This document shows positions 1-8,353 of a stretch of DNA of 64,000 nt, piece by piece; position 1 is the first letter of the stretch, and each line of letters begins with the position of its first letter. Origin of the DNA: Polaribacter filamentus (GTDB lineage: Bacteria > Bacteroidota > Bacteroidia > Flavobacteriales > Flavobacteriaceae); the NCBI RefSeq assembly GCF_002943715.1, contig NZ_MQUA01000013.1:2927501-2991500 (forward strand), given 5' to 3'. Below the pieces are notes generated by a model, which was not told where the DNA came from, did no database searches, and was given only the letters and a program-made list of their open reading frames with translations. Position numbers and translations under genes: made by a program.

Positions 1-536
1 TTGACAACAATAAACAAACGGCACCTTTTGTAGATTTCACACCATTTGATATTGGTAACTGGTCAAATCCTAAAACAACTGTATATTCAATGAGAATAAT
101 TGAAGAAGATAAATATTGGGGTTGGGTAGGATGGCTATTAAATGAGACTCGAAATACAAAAATTAATTTTGTAGATTTCAAAACGGTCTTTTTAAATAAT
201 TTAAATATAACACCACAAAACATAGTAGAACCCTCTGTTAGGACTATTTATAATTCAATGGTAAATGCTAATGATAGAGATACGTTTATGGCTGCTTTTA
301 ATCAATTAAAAGTAAATACTAATTTTTATTTTAACACTAGTGCTAACAATTACATTAACTTGGAAACAAATATTAAGACATCTTTAGCACTTGCTGGTGT
401 AAATCTTCTTAATCAAGTACTTCTAGCAAATGAGAATACAGATGATCAAATAGGTACTGATATTGAAATCATAAATCAGAATAATAAACTTTATTATTCT
501 TCAGATGGTAGATTTAAATTTAAATTAAGTTATTAA
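1..536 (+). CDS. Hypothetical protein, 5' end outside window
   Basis: The reading frame is open from the first full codon at position 3, so this is the C-terminal ~178 residues of a longer protein; the ATG at 90 is probably internal. The visible part is Asn-rich and soluble-looking, with no membrane segment and no motif I recognise (it has a WGWVGWLLNE stretch and ends FKFKLSY). The next gene starts 3 bases after the stop, which suggests an operon with the outer-membrane-type pseudogene at 540. Function unknown. Confidence 0.6.
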   Translation, partial: DNNKQTAPFVDFTPFDIGNWSNPKTTVYSMRIIEEDKYWGWVGWLLNETRNTKINFVDFKTVFLNNLNITPQNIVEPSVRTIYNSMVNANDRDTFMAAFNQLKVNTNFYFNTSANNYINLETNIKTSLALAGVNLLNQVLLANENTDDQIGTDIEIINQNNKLYYSSDGRFKFKLSY

Positions 537-539
537 ATT

Positions 540-1219
540 ATGAAAACAAAAACAGCCATTTTATTTTTTCTTTTAGTCAGTAATATTTACTCTCAACAAA
601 ATAAAGAAGAAAAGTTAAAAAACATTATAAGTATTAAAAAAACTTATTTAGTACACTTTTATTAGAAGATAATAATAGCCTTATATTTAACCAATCTAAA
701 CCTAGTTCAAATATATTTAATAATACTTATTCAGATTATAATATTTCTTTTCAACGAAGAATAGGTACTCACTTTTTTTTAGGGTTAGATTATTATAACT
801 TTAATGCATATGCTGAAATAAATCCTGTAAGTCTTTCTTTAAGCCTTGCTGGTTTAGAAAGAAAGAAATTTGTATCTAAAACAGGTATTCAATTATTCAG
901 AATTAGTGGATTTTATGATGTTATAAATAAAAACAACCTTCTAATAAGAGCTGGTATATATATTCCTTTCTTTGAGAATAAAACAAAAGATATAACTCTA
1001 ATTTATAAAGAAAAAATAAATGAGAATAATTTGGTTTCTAACTCTACTATTTATAATTTAAGTAAATTTTATTTAGGTATTGTAAGACCCGAAATTGCTG
1101 TAGATTTCTTATATAGTTTCTCTTCGTTAGAAACAGGAATTTCTACTTCATGGAATTCTACAATAAGCGATAATGAACCCATTATTAGGTTTTCAGTAGT
1201 ATTAAATATTTATTTATAA
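540..1219 (+). pseudogene. Outer-membrane beta-barrel-like protein, frameshifted
   Basis: The ATG at 540 opens a signal peptide (MKTKTAILFFLLVSNIYSQ) and the frame stops at 663-665. The downstream reading frame (to the stop at 1217-1219) continues with alternating aromatic/polar strands and ends in FSVVLNIYL, typical of a small outer-membrane barrel. The two frames join at a run of seven A (636-642); eight A would give one ORF of about 226 codons. It follows the preceding gene by 3 bases. Exact family unknown. A slippage-controlled (phase-variable) gene or a base-call error are alternatives to true decay. Confidence 0.6.
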
Positions 1220-1249
1220 ATATATTTTATTTTAAACAGTATGTGTTTT

Positions 1250-1287
1250 AAATCCACAATTTTGAATTAACTCAAAATTGTGGATTT
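1250..1287. terminator. Perfect 16-bp hairpin after the barrel gene
   Basis: The arms AAATCCACAATTTTGA (1250-1265) and TCAAAATTGTGGATTT (1272-1287) are exact reverse complements around a 6-base loop. It lies 31 bases after the stop of the barrel-like pseudogene and 53 bases before the next ORF. No clean T-run follows on either strand, so it could be an atypical terminator or an mRNA-stabilising hairpin. Confidence 0.5.
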
Positions 1288-1340
1288 AATAATGAGTAAT
1301 AAAACAATTTTTAAGTTAACATCTAAACATCCTAAAAAAA

Positions 1341-1625
1341 ATGAATTTAAATGACTTTACAAAATATTATTTTTTTCTAATATTAACTATACCTTTATTC
1401 TATAGTTGTTCGGAAGAAGATATTTGTACAAAAAAAGTTAACGTTCCTATTTGGAATGAAAAAGAACAGATATTTGAAGATAATTTTCAAGAATTTCCCT
1501 GTGATTTTAATGGAATTACCAAAAGCATTTCTAAATTTACTGGTAATGAAAAAATAGAACTTATGCTAAATTTTAAAAATAAAAACACATCCAAAATTCT
1601 GGAACATAACAAAAGAAAACATTGA
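1341..1625 (+). CDS. Short lipoprotein, probably truncated
   Basis: The N-terminus has a lipoprotein signal peptide: a hydrophobic stretch ending LFYSC, with Cys23 as the likely acylated residue. About 60 further residues follow (ICTKKVNVPIWNEKEQIF and onward) with no recognised domain. The last ~15 codons (from about 1580) read out of frame through DNA that encodes the SPASM maturase tail in frame 1, so the natural C-terminus is missing. I infer that a deletion joined this gene to the end of the maturase gene. The N-terminal half is real-looking; the ORF as it stands is likely non-functional. Confidence 0.5.
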   Translation: MNLNDFTKYYFFLILTIPLFYSCSEEDICTKKVNVPIWNEKEQIFEDNFQEFPCDFNGITKSISKFTGNEKIELMLNFKNKNTSKILEHNKRKH

Positions 1626-1749
1626 AGAATGTAAAAATTGTGAATTTAGATACCTTTGCCCAGATAATAGAATTCCATTAATAGAAAATAATAAATATTT
1701 CCATGAAACACTTTGTAAGTATAACCCAAAAGAAGCTAAATGGGATTAA
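1570..1749 (+). pseudogene. C-terminal fragment of a SPASM-domain peptide maturase
   Basis: Frame 1 between the stop at 1567-1569 and the stop at 1747-1749 encodes about 59 residues with no start codon of its own. It contains FWNITKENIEECKNCEFRYLC, then CPDNR, a Tyr/Phe-His segment, and CKYNPKEAKWD at the end. The Cys pattern CxxCxxxxxC followed by a late C-x-YNP-x-W tail is what I know from the end of grasp-with-spasm system maturases and related SPASM peptide maturases, which modify RiPP precursors exported by C39-ABC transporters. One position usually Cys (CxDCR) is Asn here. The radical SAM or catalytic part is absent from the window. The family assignment rests on this motif only. Confidence 0.6.
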
Positions 1750-1908
1750 AAGTAGTCTATTGATATTAGTTTGTGTTTTTATAATATCTTCTTGTTCTAC
1801 CAGTTCAGAATATATAAAATATAATTATTTTAATGGGTTAACTATTATAATGATACATTAAATATAAGTGCAACTTTTTTTGGTGATATAAAATACAATA
1901 AGATTTCT

Positions 1909-1933
1909 AAAAAGAATATTAAAAAAGAATATT
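1909..1933 (+). repeat. 13-bp tandem duplication causing a frameshift
   Basis: AAAAAGAATATT is followed at period 13 by AAAAAAGAATATT. Frame 1 runs into a stop at 1933-1935; deleting one 13-base copy joins frame 1 to frame 2 and gives KKNIKKIGFNK without a break. It is one of four lesions in the lipoprotein pseudogene. Confidence 0.75.
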
Positions 1934-3233
1934 AAAAAAATTGGCTTTAATAAACTATTAATTTCTGGAAAAGCTATTTCTTTTACAGAGGAATATGAAG
2001 TTTTATTATTCTACAAGATTGAAGAAAACGAATCTAATATTGATTTTAGTAATGGTGTTTTAGTATTGAATGATACAATTAACAAACATGTGTTATATAA
2101 AAAAACAGAAAAAGAAAAAACAATCTTTTTATATTTAAAATCTTTAACTAAATCAAATCAAACTATATTGAAAGATGGTAAAACTATAATAAATTCTATT
2201 AAATTTAATAGTTCTTTAGAAAATGAATTAAATTACTCTAAAATATTCAACAATTATAAAAATGAAGATAATTTTTTATATGTCAAGAATAAATTTAATA
2301 ATGCACCAATAAAGAAAAGTAGAAAAAATGATTGGATGAAATTTCAATATTTAACTACTATTTTATCTAAAGACCCAACGTATTATAAATACATTAATTT
2401 AATTCAAAAACTTGAGTTTAATAAAAAAAATATTTAGATAAAAAAATAGATTCTTTATCTATTAGTAATAAAATAATTACCACTGAAAATGATTTTTTAA
2501 ATGAATTAAAGAGTATTTCTAAAGATAAAAAAGTTGTTATGTTAAATGAAATGCATTGGCATCCAAAACATAGAATACTGGCATTGAAATTATTAGAAAA
2601 ATTAAAAGAAAATGGATTTAACTACCTAGCTGTAGAAGCTTTAGATGAAAAAAAAGATTCTTTACTTAATGTAAATAAATTCCCAATTAAATCTTCAGGG
2701 TACTATACTAGAGAACCTTATTTTGCTATTTTCTTAAGAGAAGCTATAAAATTGAATTATAAAATTGTTGGTTATGATAGTTTTGACACAGAAAACAGAG
2801 AAAAGACACAAGCTGAAAATATAAAATCTATTATCGACAAAGATCCAAATGCAAAAGTATTTGTTTATACGGGAATAGACCATATTTTAGAAAAAGACCT
2901 CAAGAAAAAAAGAATGGCGGAATACTTCCAAAACTTAACAGGGATAAATCCCTTGACCATTGACCAAGTTGAACTTGTTAGTAACTCATTGAATGAAATA
3001 ACATTTATAAAATCCTCTTTATTAAAAGACATTAAAAAAGTAAACTCAAATGTTGATTTTTTCATAGTTAATAACATAAGCCCCCAATTAGAAAAGGTTT
3101 ACAATAAAGAAAACTTAAAGCAATTCAATTTAAAGGATATTAAATTAGAAAAATATAAAAACCAAGAAATATTAGTTTCATTCTATTTTAAGGAAGAATA
3201 CTTAAAATATAGATCAAGTAACCCGTTGTGCAT

Positions 3234-3460
3234 TTAAACAATATTGACTTTTAAATTGTTTATATTCCTGTTAAAGACAAATTTGTTAATGTATTGAATG
3301 ATAGTTAATGCTGTTAATTTTGAGAGAATTCTTGTCTTAAAACCTTCAAAAGTTTTCGCATAATTATTCCGTATTTTAAACTGGTCACAAAGTTGAGAAA
3401 ACAAGGTCTCAATTCGTTTTCTTTTCTTCCTAAAAATATACGTTTGTTTTTTGTAATTCT
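3234..3460 (-). pseudogene. IS982 transposase, C-terminal part
   Basis: The minus strand reads YIFRKKRKRIETLFSQLCDQ, then KIRNNYAKTF and TRILSKLTALTIIQYIN, the typical C-terminal third of IS982 DDE transposases. It ends with a stop at 3234-3236, inside the left inverted repeat. The missing N-terminal part lies on the other side of the IS5-like element (4739-5395). Joining at the ATTCT duplication gives an uninterrupted MRKNQQNYKKQTYIF. Confidence 0.85.
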
Positions 3461-4743
3461 AAGACCGTTGCAAAAAGCGAACTTAATTATTTTTACTTTT
3501 TAGAGTTCCCTTTTTTTTTAGCTACAACATCGATTATGCTATTTTTTTTCTATTTTAAGTGAGTAAATGCCTTTTTTAGGCTTCATTTTTCCTTAATTTT
3601 TACAATTAGACGCAAATATCCCTGGACTTCGATATAAATTATAGCACATTGCCTCCATCAAATTTTGTGTATGCATTTTTTTCATCCCTCTGTATCTTGC
3701 AATTCCACCTTTAAACCATAATTTTATTCCTCCAAAAGTACGTTCTACTTTAAACCTTGTTTTTCCTATTAATTTATTGAATCTAGTTTCCCATTTTGTT
3801 AACGGTTTATTTTTTACCGCCTTTTTAAGGATATGATTCTTTAAATTACGCTTCTTTAAAATCGCAACATTTTTCTTTGATTGGTACCCTTTATCTGCCT
3901 TTAGAGGGATGTCTTTTGGTAATACCACATTTACAGTTTCTAGAACTTCCTCCAAATTTGCAATCTCATTTTTGCTGGCAGTTGTGGTTAGTACTCCTAG
4001 AACGAGTCCTTCGTTATCCGTTACATGATGCTTTTTAAACCCAAAATGGTACTTTCCTCTTTTCTTTAACCAAGTACCCTCTTTATCGACACTATCTGGA
4101 TATTCTTTGTGTACTTCTACTTGGTCTGCACAGCGGTCTTCGGTTACCTTAAAATTTGTTTTTCCTTTTGGTCTAAGTGGCGTATCTATTACACTAGCGT
4201 CTATTATTAAACCTGTTTTTACAATGATATTATGTGCATCTAGCTGTTTGTTTATGGAGGTAAATAATTTTTCGAAGGTTTGTGTTTTGGTTAATGCGGT
4301 TCTAAACCTACTTAAAGTACTATGATCTGGAGCAACCTGTTCAATGGTCATCCCACAAAAATAACTAAAGGAAAGACTGTCATTTATTCGGTCTTCAACT
4401 TCATAATCGCTTAAACCATACCAACTTTGTAAAAGACACATTTTAAAAAGTAATGTCCCATCATAAGAAGGCTTGCCAGTGGCACTTTTTCCTTTTAAAT
4501 AATCATTATTTATTAGGATAGAGATCGTATCCCAATCGATAAGGGTGTTTATTTGGGTGAAAAATGTCTTTTTAATTTTTCTTGCTCGTAAATCGCAAAT
4601 GCTATCGGCTAAAGTTGGTTGTTTTTGTATTTTCATACACTAAATTTACAGATTAATATACTTACAATCATATATTTAACATAAATAATAACGTGTTATT
4701 TTTGTGCTTTTTATTAGGTACTTCCTTGCAACGGTCTTATTCT
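3456..4743 (-). mobile_element. IS5-like insertion sequence with 5-bp target duplication
   Basis: The element proper is 3461-4738 (1278 bp), with 13-bp inverted repeats AAGACCGTTGCAA (3461-3473) and TTGCAACGGTCTT (4726-4738). ATTCT is duplicated at 3456-3460 and 4739-4743. It sits inside the IS982 transposase gene, so it arrived later. The transposase resembles the IS5 family; the 5-bp duplication is simply what the sequence shows and may point to a particular subgroup. Confidence 0.88.
3593..4636 (-). CDS. IS5-family-like DDE transposase
   Basis: This is a 347-residue transposase, full length for the family. It has the N-terminal DUF772-like region (SYDGTLLFKMCLLQSWYGLS, residues ~58-77, then DHSTLSRFR near 104-112) followed by the DDE domain. 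Visible catalytic elements are IIDASVID (first Asp, ~residue 145), LKADKGYQSK (second Asp, ~250) and RFKVERTFGGIK near 297-308 with the Glu. It is intact and centred between the inverted repeats at 3461 and 4738, so the element may still be active. Confidence 0.9.
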   Translation of the reverse strand: MKIQKQPTLADSICDLRARKIKKTFFTQINTLIDWDTISILINNDYLKGKSATGKPSYDGTLLFKMCLLQSWYGLSDYEVEDRINDSLSFSYFCGMTIEQVAPDHSTLSRFRTALTKTQTFEKLFTSINKQLDAHNIIVKTGLIIDASVIDTPLRPKGKTNFKVTEDRCADQVEVHKEYPDSVDKEGTWLKKRGKYHFGFKKHHVTDNEGLVLGVLTTTASKNEIANLEEVLETVNVVLPKDIPLKADKGYQSKKNVAILKKRNLKNHILKKAVKNKPLTKWETRFNKLIGKTRFKVERTFGGIKLWFKGGIARYRGMKKMHTQNLMEAMCYNLYRSPGIFASNCKN

Positions 4744-5395
4744 GTTGATTTTTACGCATTGGAACTTCTAATTTAATTTGTTTACTCTCAAATAAATCTA
4801 ACTGATAGTCAGCACTTAGGTATCCTTTGTCCCCTAAAACCACACAGTTATTAAACTGATTTTTAATGTCTTTTAAATAATGAATATCATGTACAGAAGC
4901 TTTGCTAATATCAAAACTTTTAAACACGCCATCAATAGAACAAACAGCATGTATTTTATAGCCATAATAATGCATGTTTTGACTAGCACAATAACCTCTA
5001 TTTGGGGCTGAATAAAAGTACTCTTTACAAACTTTACTTCTCCCGCTTCTTGAGAGTTTTACAATCTCCAAAGGCATACTATCTACTACATAATAGTTTT
5101 CAAACTCCGTGAACTTATTGGAGAGTTGAGTTCTTATAAATTCAATGGCAAAAAATAATTTTCGCTTCCGTTTATTGTAAACTGATCGCTCTATTTTAGC
5201 AAACAAATATTCTGGAATATCCCGAAACAACTGACATTCACTGTCTATACCCATATATTCTGCTGTTAAATTCATAGCGATTAATTCAATGTCTTTTAGT
5301 TTTGGTTTCCTGTTTTGACGTAAAAATTGTTCCTTTTCTGTAATTGTGGCTAAGACTTCTAAAATTTTATCGTAATTTGCTCTAAAGTTATTCAT
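4739..5395 (-). pseudogene. IS982 transposase, N-terminal part
   Basis: From ATG 5395 (MNNFRANYDKILEVLATITE) the frame covers the IS982 N-terminal region and most of the DDE domain: YYVVDSMPLEIVK with the first Asp and VVLGDKGYLS with the second. It runs MRKNQQN and is then diverted into the IS5-like element, where the shifted frame stops at 4676. The C-terminal part is at 3234-3460. Confidence 0.85.
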
Positions 5396-5626
5396 CGTAT
5401 TTAATCGATTGATTGTCAATTAAATATACGACTTTTAATAGTCAAATGAATAACTTTTTTTAACTATTTATAATGCACAACGGGTTCAAGTAGTATTCCT
5501 ATACTATACAAAATTCTTAAATTTAATAACAATAAATTTCAGTTACCAATTGGTTTATATCAGTTAGTGATAAAAGATAATAATAACAATTTGATTATTT
5601 CTAAACAAATTAATATAGAATAGCAA

Positions 5627-7936
5627 TTGAAAAAACCCCCACACTACAAACAATCAGACCAAAAAGATTGTGGCCCTACTTGTTTAAAAATAATTACCAA
5701 ACATTTTGGTAAGACTATTGCTATTCAAGAATTAAGAAAACTTACAGAGACTACAAGAGCAGGCAGTAGTTTGTTAGGATTAAGTGACGCTGCTGAAAAA
5801 CTAGGTTTTCGAAGTTTAGGAGTTAAAATATCTTTAGAGAAATTACTAGAAGCCCCATTGCCTTGTATTTTACATTGGAATAAAAACCATTATGTGGTGC
5901 TGTATAAAATTACGAATACTAAATTACGAAAAAAGAATTACGAGAAAAGAATTACGAATTACGAGAAAAGAATTACGAATTACGAATTAGGAAACAAAAA
6001 CTCTTTTAATAAGTATAAAAAGGAAACTGTTTTTCATATAAGTGACCCCGCACATGGTTTGCTAAAATACAATCAAACAGCATTTATAAAACATTGGATA
6101 GGAAACAATGCCAATGAAAATACAGAAGAAGGTGTTGCTTTATTAGTAGAACCTACACCAAAATTTTTACTATCCCCAACTCTTTCCGAAGGAAAGGGAG
6201 CGGAAAAATCATTAGGCTTTTCTTTTTTATTCAAATATTTATTTCGGTACAAAAGATTTCTTGCACAAATAATTATTGGCTTGCTGGCTGGAAGTTTATT
6301 ACAGCTTATTTTTCCATTTTTAACGCAGAGTATTGTAGATGTAGGTATAAAGAATCAAGATATTCATTTTATCTATTTAATACTTTTCGCACAGTTAGCA
6401 TTATTTTTAGGAAAAACAGCAGTAGAAATTATACGAGGTTGGATTCTTTTGCATTTAAGCACACGTATTAATATTTCTTTGGTTTCAGATTTTTTTATCA
6501 AATTAATGAATTTACCGATTGCTTTTTTTGATACCAGAATGACAGGAGACATCTTACAACGTATTAATGACCATAAACGTATAGAACGTATTTTAACTAC
6601 TTCGTCATTAAACGTTCTATTTTCTATGATGAATCTAATTATATTTAGTTTTGTGCTCGCCTATTACAATTGGCAAATATTTGCCATCTTTTTAGTAGGA
6701 AGTGTTTTATACTTTTTATGGATAACCCTCTTTTTAAAAAAACGTAGAGATTTAGATTACAAACAATTTTCTCAAGTCAGCCAAGAGCAATCTAAAGTAA
6801 TTGAGTTGATCAACGGTATGCAAGAAATAAAACTGCACAATGCAGAAAAGCAAAAACGCTGGTCTTGGGAATATTTGCAAGCAAGGCTATTTAAAATTTC
6901 TATGGAAGGATTGGCTTTGGAACAATACCAAAATGTAGGTTCAGGCTTTATTAATGAACTTAAAAACATTTTAATAACCGTACTAGCTGCAAAATTAGTG
7001 ATAGATGGAGAAATTACGCTAGGAATGATGCTAGCCATTACCTACATTGTTGGGCAGCTAAACTCTCCTATCGCTCAATTAATAGGCTTTGTAAGAGAAC
7101 TACAAGATGCTAAAATTTCTTTAGAACGTTTATCAGAAATACATGAAAAAGAAGACGAGGAGCCTGAAAATAAGGAGCGTATTTCTGAAATACCGAAAAA
7201 TTCAACGATACATCTAAATAAAGTATCCTACAGATATATTGGTTCAGATCAAATGGTGTTAAAGGAGTTAGATTTAGAAATTCCTGCAAATAAAATTACC
7301 GCAATTGTGGGCACAAGCGGAAGCGGCAAAACCACTTTAATGAAATTGCTGTTAAAATTCTATGACCCTAATTCTGGAGGTATTCTATTAGGAAACTATG
7401 ATTTAAAAAGTGTTTCTCAAAAAACATGGAGAAGCCAATGTGGCGTAGTGATGCAAGAAGGCTATATTTTTAGTGATACCATTGCCAATAACATTGCTGT
7501 GGGTGTAGATTATGTAGATAAAAAGAAATTAGCACACGCAGTAGATGTTGCCAACATAAAAGAGTTTATAGAAAGTTTACCGCTGTCTTATAATACTAAA
7601 ATAGGAATGGAAGGCGTTGGCTTAAGTACTGGGCAAAAACAACGTTTATTAATTGCAAGAGCAGTCTATAAAAACCCAAAATATTTATTTTTTGATGAAG
7701 CCACTTCTGCTTTAGATGCGAATAATGAAAAAGTAATTATGGAAAAATTGAACACCTTTTTTGAAGATAAGACAGTTGTAGTAATTGCGCATCGATTAAG
7801 TACTGTTAAAAACGCAGATCAGATTGTAGTGTTAGACAAAGGAAAAATTGTAGAAGTTGGTAATCACCAATCTTTAATTAAAGAAAAAGGAAGTTATTAT
7901 CATTTGGTGAAAAATCAACTAGAATTAGGAAGCTAA
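5627..7936 (+). CDS. C39 peptidase-containing ABC exporter
   Basis: This 769-residue protein cleaves double-glycine-type leaders and exports the peptide through the inner membrane. The C39 domain (residues ~1-150) shows Q9, catalytic Cys15 (DQKDCGPTC), His88 (NHYVVLYK) and Asp140 (HISDPAHG). Six membrane segments follow (~205-490), then the ATPase with Walker A GTSGSGKTT (~561), a variant signature LSTGQKQR (~665, normally LSGGQ), Walker B YLFFDEATSALD and the switch His (VVIAHRLS). The start is TTG, 3 bases after the lipoprotein pseudogene stop; no better ATG keeps the C39 motif. Two repeat-derived in-frame insertions are visible (residues ~97-132 and ~184-197). With HlyD downstream it forms the exporter of a RiPP locus. 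Confidence 0.92.
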   Translation: MKKPPHYKQSDQKDCGPTCLKIITKHFGKTIAIQELRKLTETTRAGSSLLGLSDAAEKLGFRSLGVKISLEKLLEAPLPCILHWNKNHYVVLYKITNTKLRKKNYEKRITNYEKRITNYELGNKNSFNKYKKETVFHISDPAHGLLKYNQTAFIKHWIGNNANENTEEGVALLVEPTPKFLLSPTLSEGKGAEKSLGFSFLFKYLFRYKRFLAQIIIGLLAGSLLQLIFPFLTQSIVDVGIKNQDIHFIYLILFAQLALFLGKTAVEIIRGWILLHLSTRINISLVSDFFIKLMNLPIAFFDTRMTGDILQRINDHKRIERILTTSSLNVLFSMMNLIIFSFVLAYYNWQIFAIFLVGSVLYFLWITLFLKKRRDLDYKQFSQVSQEQSKVIELINGMQEIKLHNAEKQKRWSWEYLQARLFKISMEGLALEQYQNVGSGFINELKNILITVLAAKLVIDGEITLGMMLAITYIVGQLNSPIAQLIGFVRELQDAKISLERLSEIHEKEDEEPENKERISEIPKNSTIHLNKVSYRYIGSDQMVLKELDLEIPANKITAIVGTSGSGKTTLMKLLLKFYDPNSGGILLGNYDLKSVSQKTWRSQCGVVMQEGYIFSDTIANNIAVGVDYVDKKKLAHAVDVANIKEFIESLPLSYNTKIGMEGVGLSTGQKQRLLIARAVYKNPKYLFFDEATSALDANNEKVIMEKLNTFFEDKTVVVIAHRLSTVKNADQIVVLDKGKIVEVGNHQSLIKEKGSYYHLVKNQLELGS
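5909..5993 (+). repeat. AATTACGAATT repeats translated inside the C39 domain
   Basis: There are several copies of ATTACGA/GAATTACGA, including a 21-bp tandem repeat, read in frame as KNYEKRITNYEKRITNYEL. Copies of the same motif flank the S23 gene at 7941-7980 and 8343-8398. The insertion sits between the catalytic His88 and Asp140 of the peptidase and lengthens a loop that is normally about 16 residues. Confidence 0.8.
6171..6202 (+). repeat. REP-like palindrome translated in the exporter linker
   Basis: ACTCTTTCC-GAA-GGAAAGGGAG is an imperfect palindrome read in frame as SPTLSEGKGAEK, between the C39 and membrane domains. Bacteroidota genomes carry many intergenic repeats of this CTCTTTCC..GGAAAGGGAG type, and peptides such as SPTLS..GEG are their usual translation. 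I identify it from general memory, not from a second copy in this window. Confidence 0.45.
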
Positions 7937-7940
7937 ATGA

Positions 7941-7980
7941 TAATTACGAATTGAGAATTACGAATTACGAATTGGGAATC
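7941..7980 (+). repeat. Left flanking repeat of the S23 gene
   Basis: TAATTACGAATTGAGAATTA is followed by CGAATTACGAATTGGGAATC. It is 4 bases after the exporter stop and 14 bases before the S23 start. It matches the repeat inside the exporter and is inverted relative to the right flank. Confidence 0.75.
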
Positions 7981-7993
7981 AAAAAGAGAATAG

Positions 7994-8353
7994 ATGAAGA
8001 AAGACAATATTGTACAAATAAAGAGTTATGAGTTTGCTTTGTTATGCATAAAACTTTTTCAGAATTTATCTAAAAATAAAAATGAGTATATACTTTCTAA
8101 ACAAATTTTAAGAAGCGGCACCTCTATAGGCGCTAATATTGAAGAGGCTATTGGCGGACAAAGCACCAAAGATTTTCTCCACAAATTATCGATATCCTAT
8201 AAAGAAGCAAGAGAAACACATTATTGGTTACGATTATTAAGAGACAGTGCTTATATTTCTAAGGAAGAAAGCATTATGCTTATTGAAAAATGTGAGGAAT
8301 TACTTCGCATTATTGGTTCAATACAAAAAACAACAAAAGCGCGTAATTCATAA
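7994..8353 (+). CDS. Four-helix bundle protein, S23/IVP family
   Basis: This 119-residue protein has the family pattern: Y-x-FA near residue 12, ILSKQILRSGTSIGANIEEA (~34-53), the FLHKLSISYKEARETHYWLR helix (~61-80), and a C-terminal ELLRIIGSI helix. The family was first seen in 23S rRNA intervening sequences and is common in Bacteroidota; its biochemical role is unclear, and Avd of diversity-generating retroelements has the same fold. It sits between exporter and HlyD, two genes that normally adjoin, and its last codons run into a repeat. The repeats on both sides suggest that it came in as a unit. Confidence 0.88.
   Translation: MKKDNIVQIKSYEFALLCIKLFQNLSKNKNEYILSKQILRSGTSIGANIEEAIGGQSTKDFLHKLSISYKEARETHYWLRLLRDSAYISKEESIMLIEKCEELLRIIGSIQKTTKARNS

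Larger units (their letters stand above)
3221..5485 (-). mobile_element. IS982-family insertion sequence, split by an IS5-like element
   Basis: The terminal inverted repeats ACCCGTTGTGCATT (3221-3234) and AATGCACAACGGGT (5472-5485) are exact over 14 bp. The flanking 7-bp target duplication TCAAGTA is at 3214-3220 and 5486-5492. Removing the inner element and one of its target copies leaves 982 bp, a normal size for the family, with a single transposase frame. The insertion breaks the lipoprotein gene but lies upstream of the exporter, so it may also affect its transcription. Confidence 0.9.
1703..5623 (+). pseudogene. ChaN/Tiki-like lipoprotein, multiply broken and IS-interrupted
   Basis: The ATG at 1703 lies 47 bases inside the maturase tail and gives a lipoprotein signal ending FIISSC. 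Repairing four lesions rebuilds one ORF of about 550 codons ending at 5621-5623: a one-base loss near 1838, a 13-bp tandem duplication (1909-1933), A9 reduced to A8 at 2423-2430, and the nested insertion 3221-5485 with its 7-bp target duplication. After repair the C-terminus reads on as SSIPILYKILKFN. The second half (from about 2530) has VVMLNEMHWHPKHR, close to the GExH opening of the ChaN/EreA/Tiki superfamily, and a later YTGIDH segment. The ABC exporter starts 3 bases downstream, so it was an operon partner of a peptide export system. Substrate unknown. Confidence 0.7.

Noticed and set aside
2066..2437. Independent 123-residue gene
   Set aside because: It is the middle part of the lipoprotein pseudogene; its ATG is internal and both ends are at frameshift lesions.
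3593..4636. Composite transposon carrying cargo between two IS elements
   Set aside because: The two elements are of different families and nested, with no cargo gene between.
5909..5993. CRISPR-like array in the exporter gene
   Set aside because: The repeats are short, unequal, lack unique spacers, and are translated; there are no cas genes.
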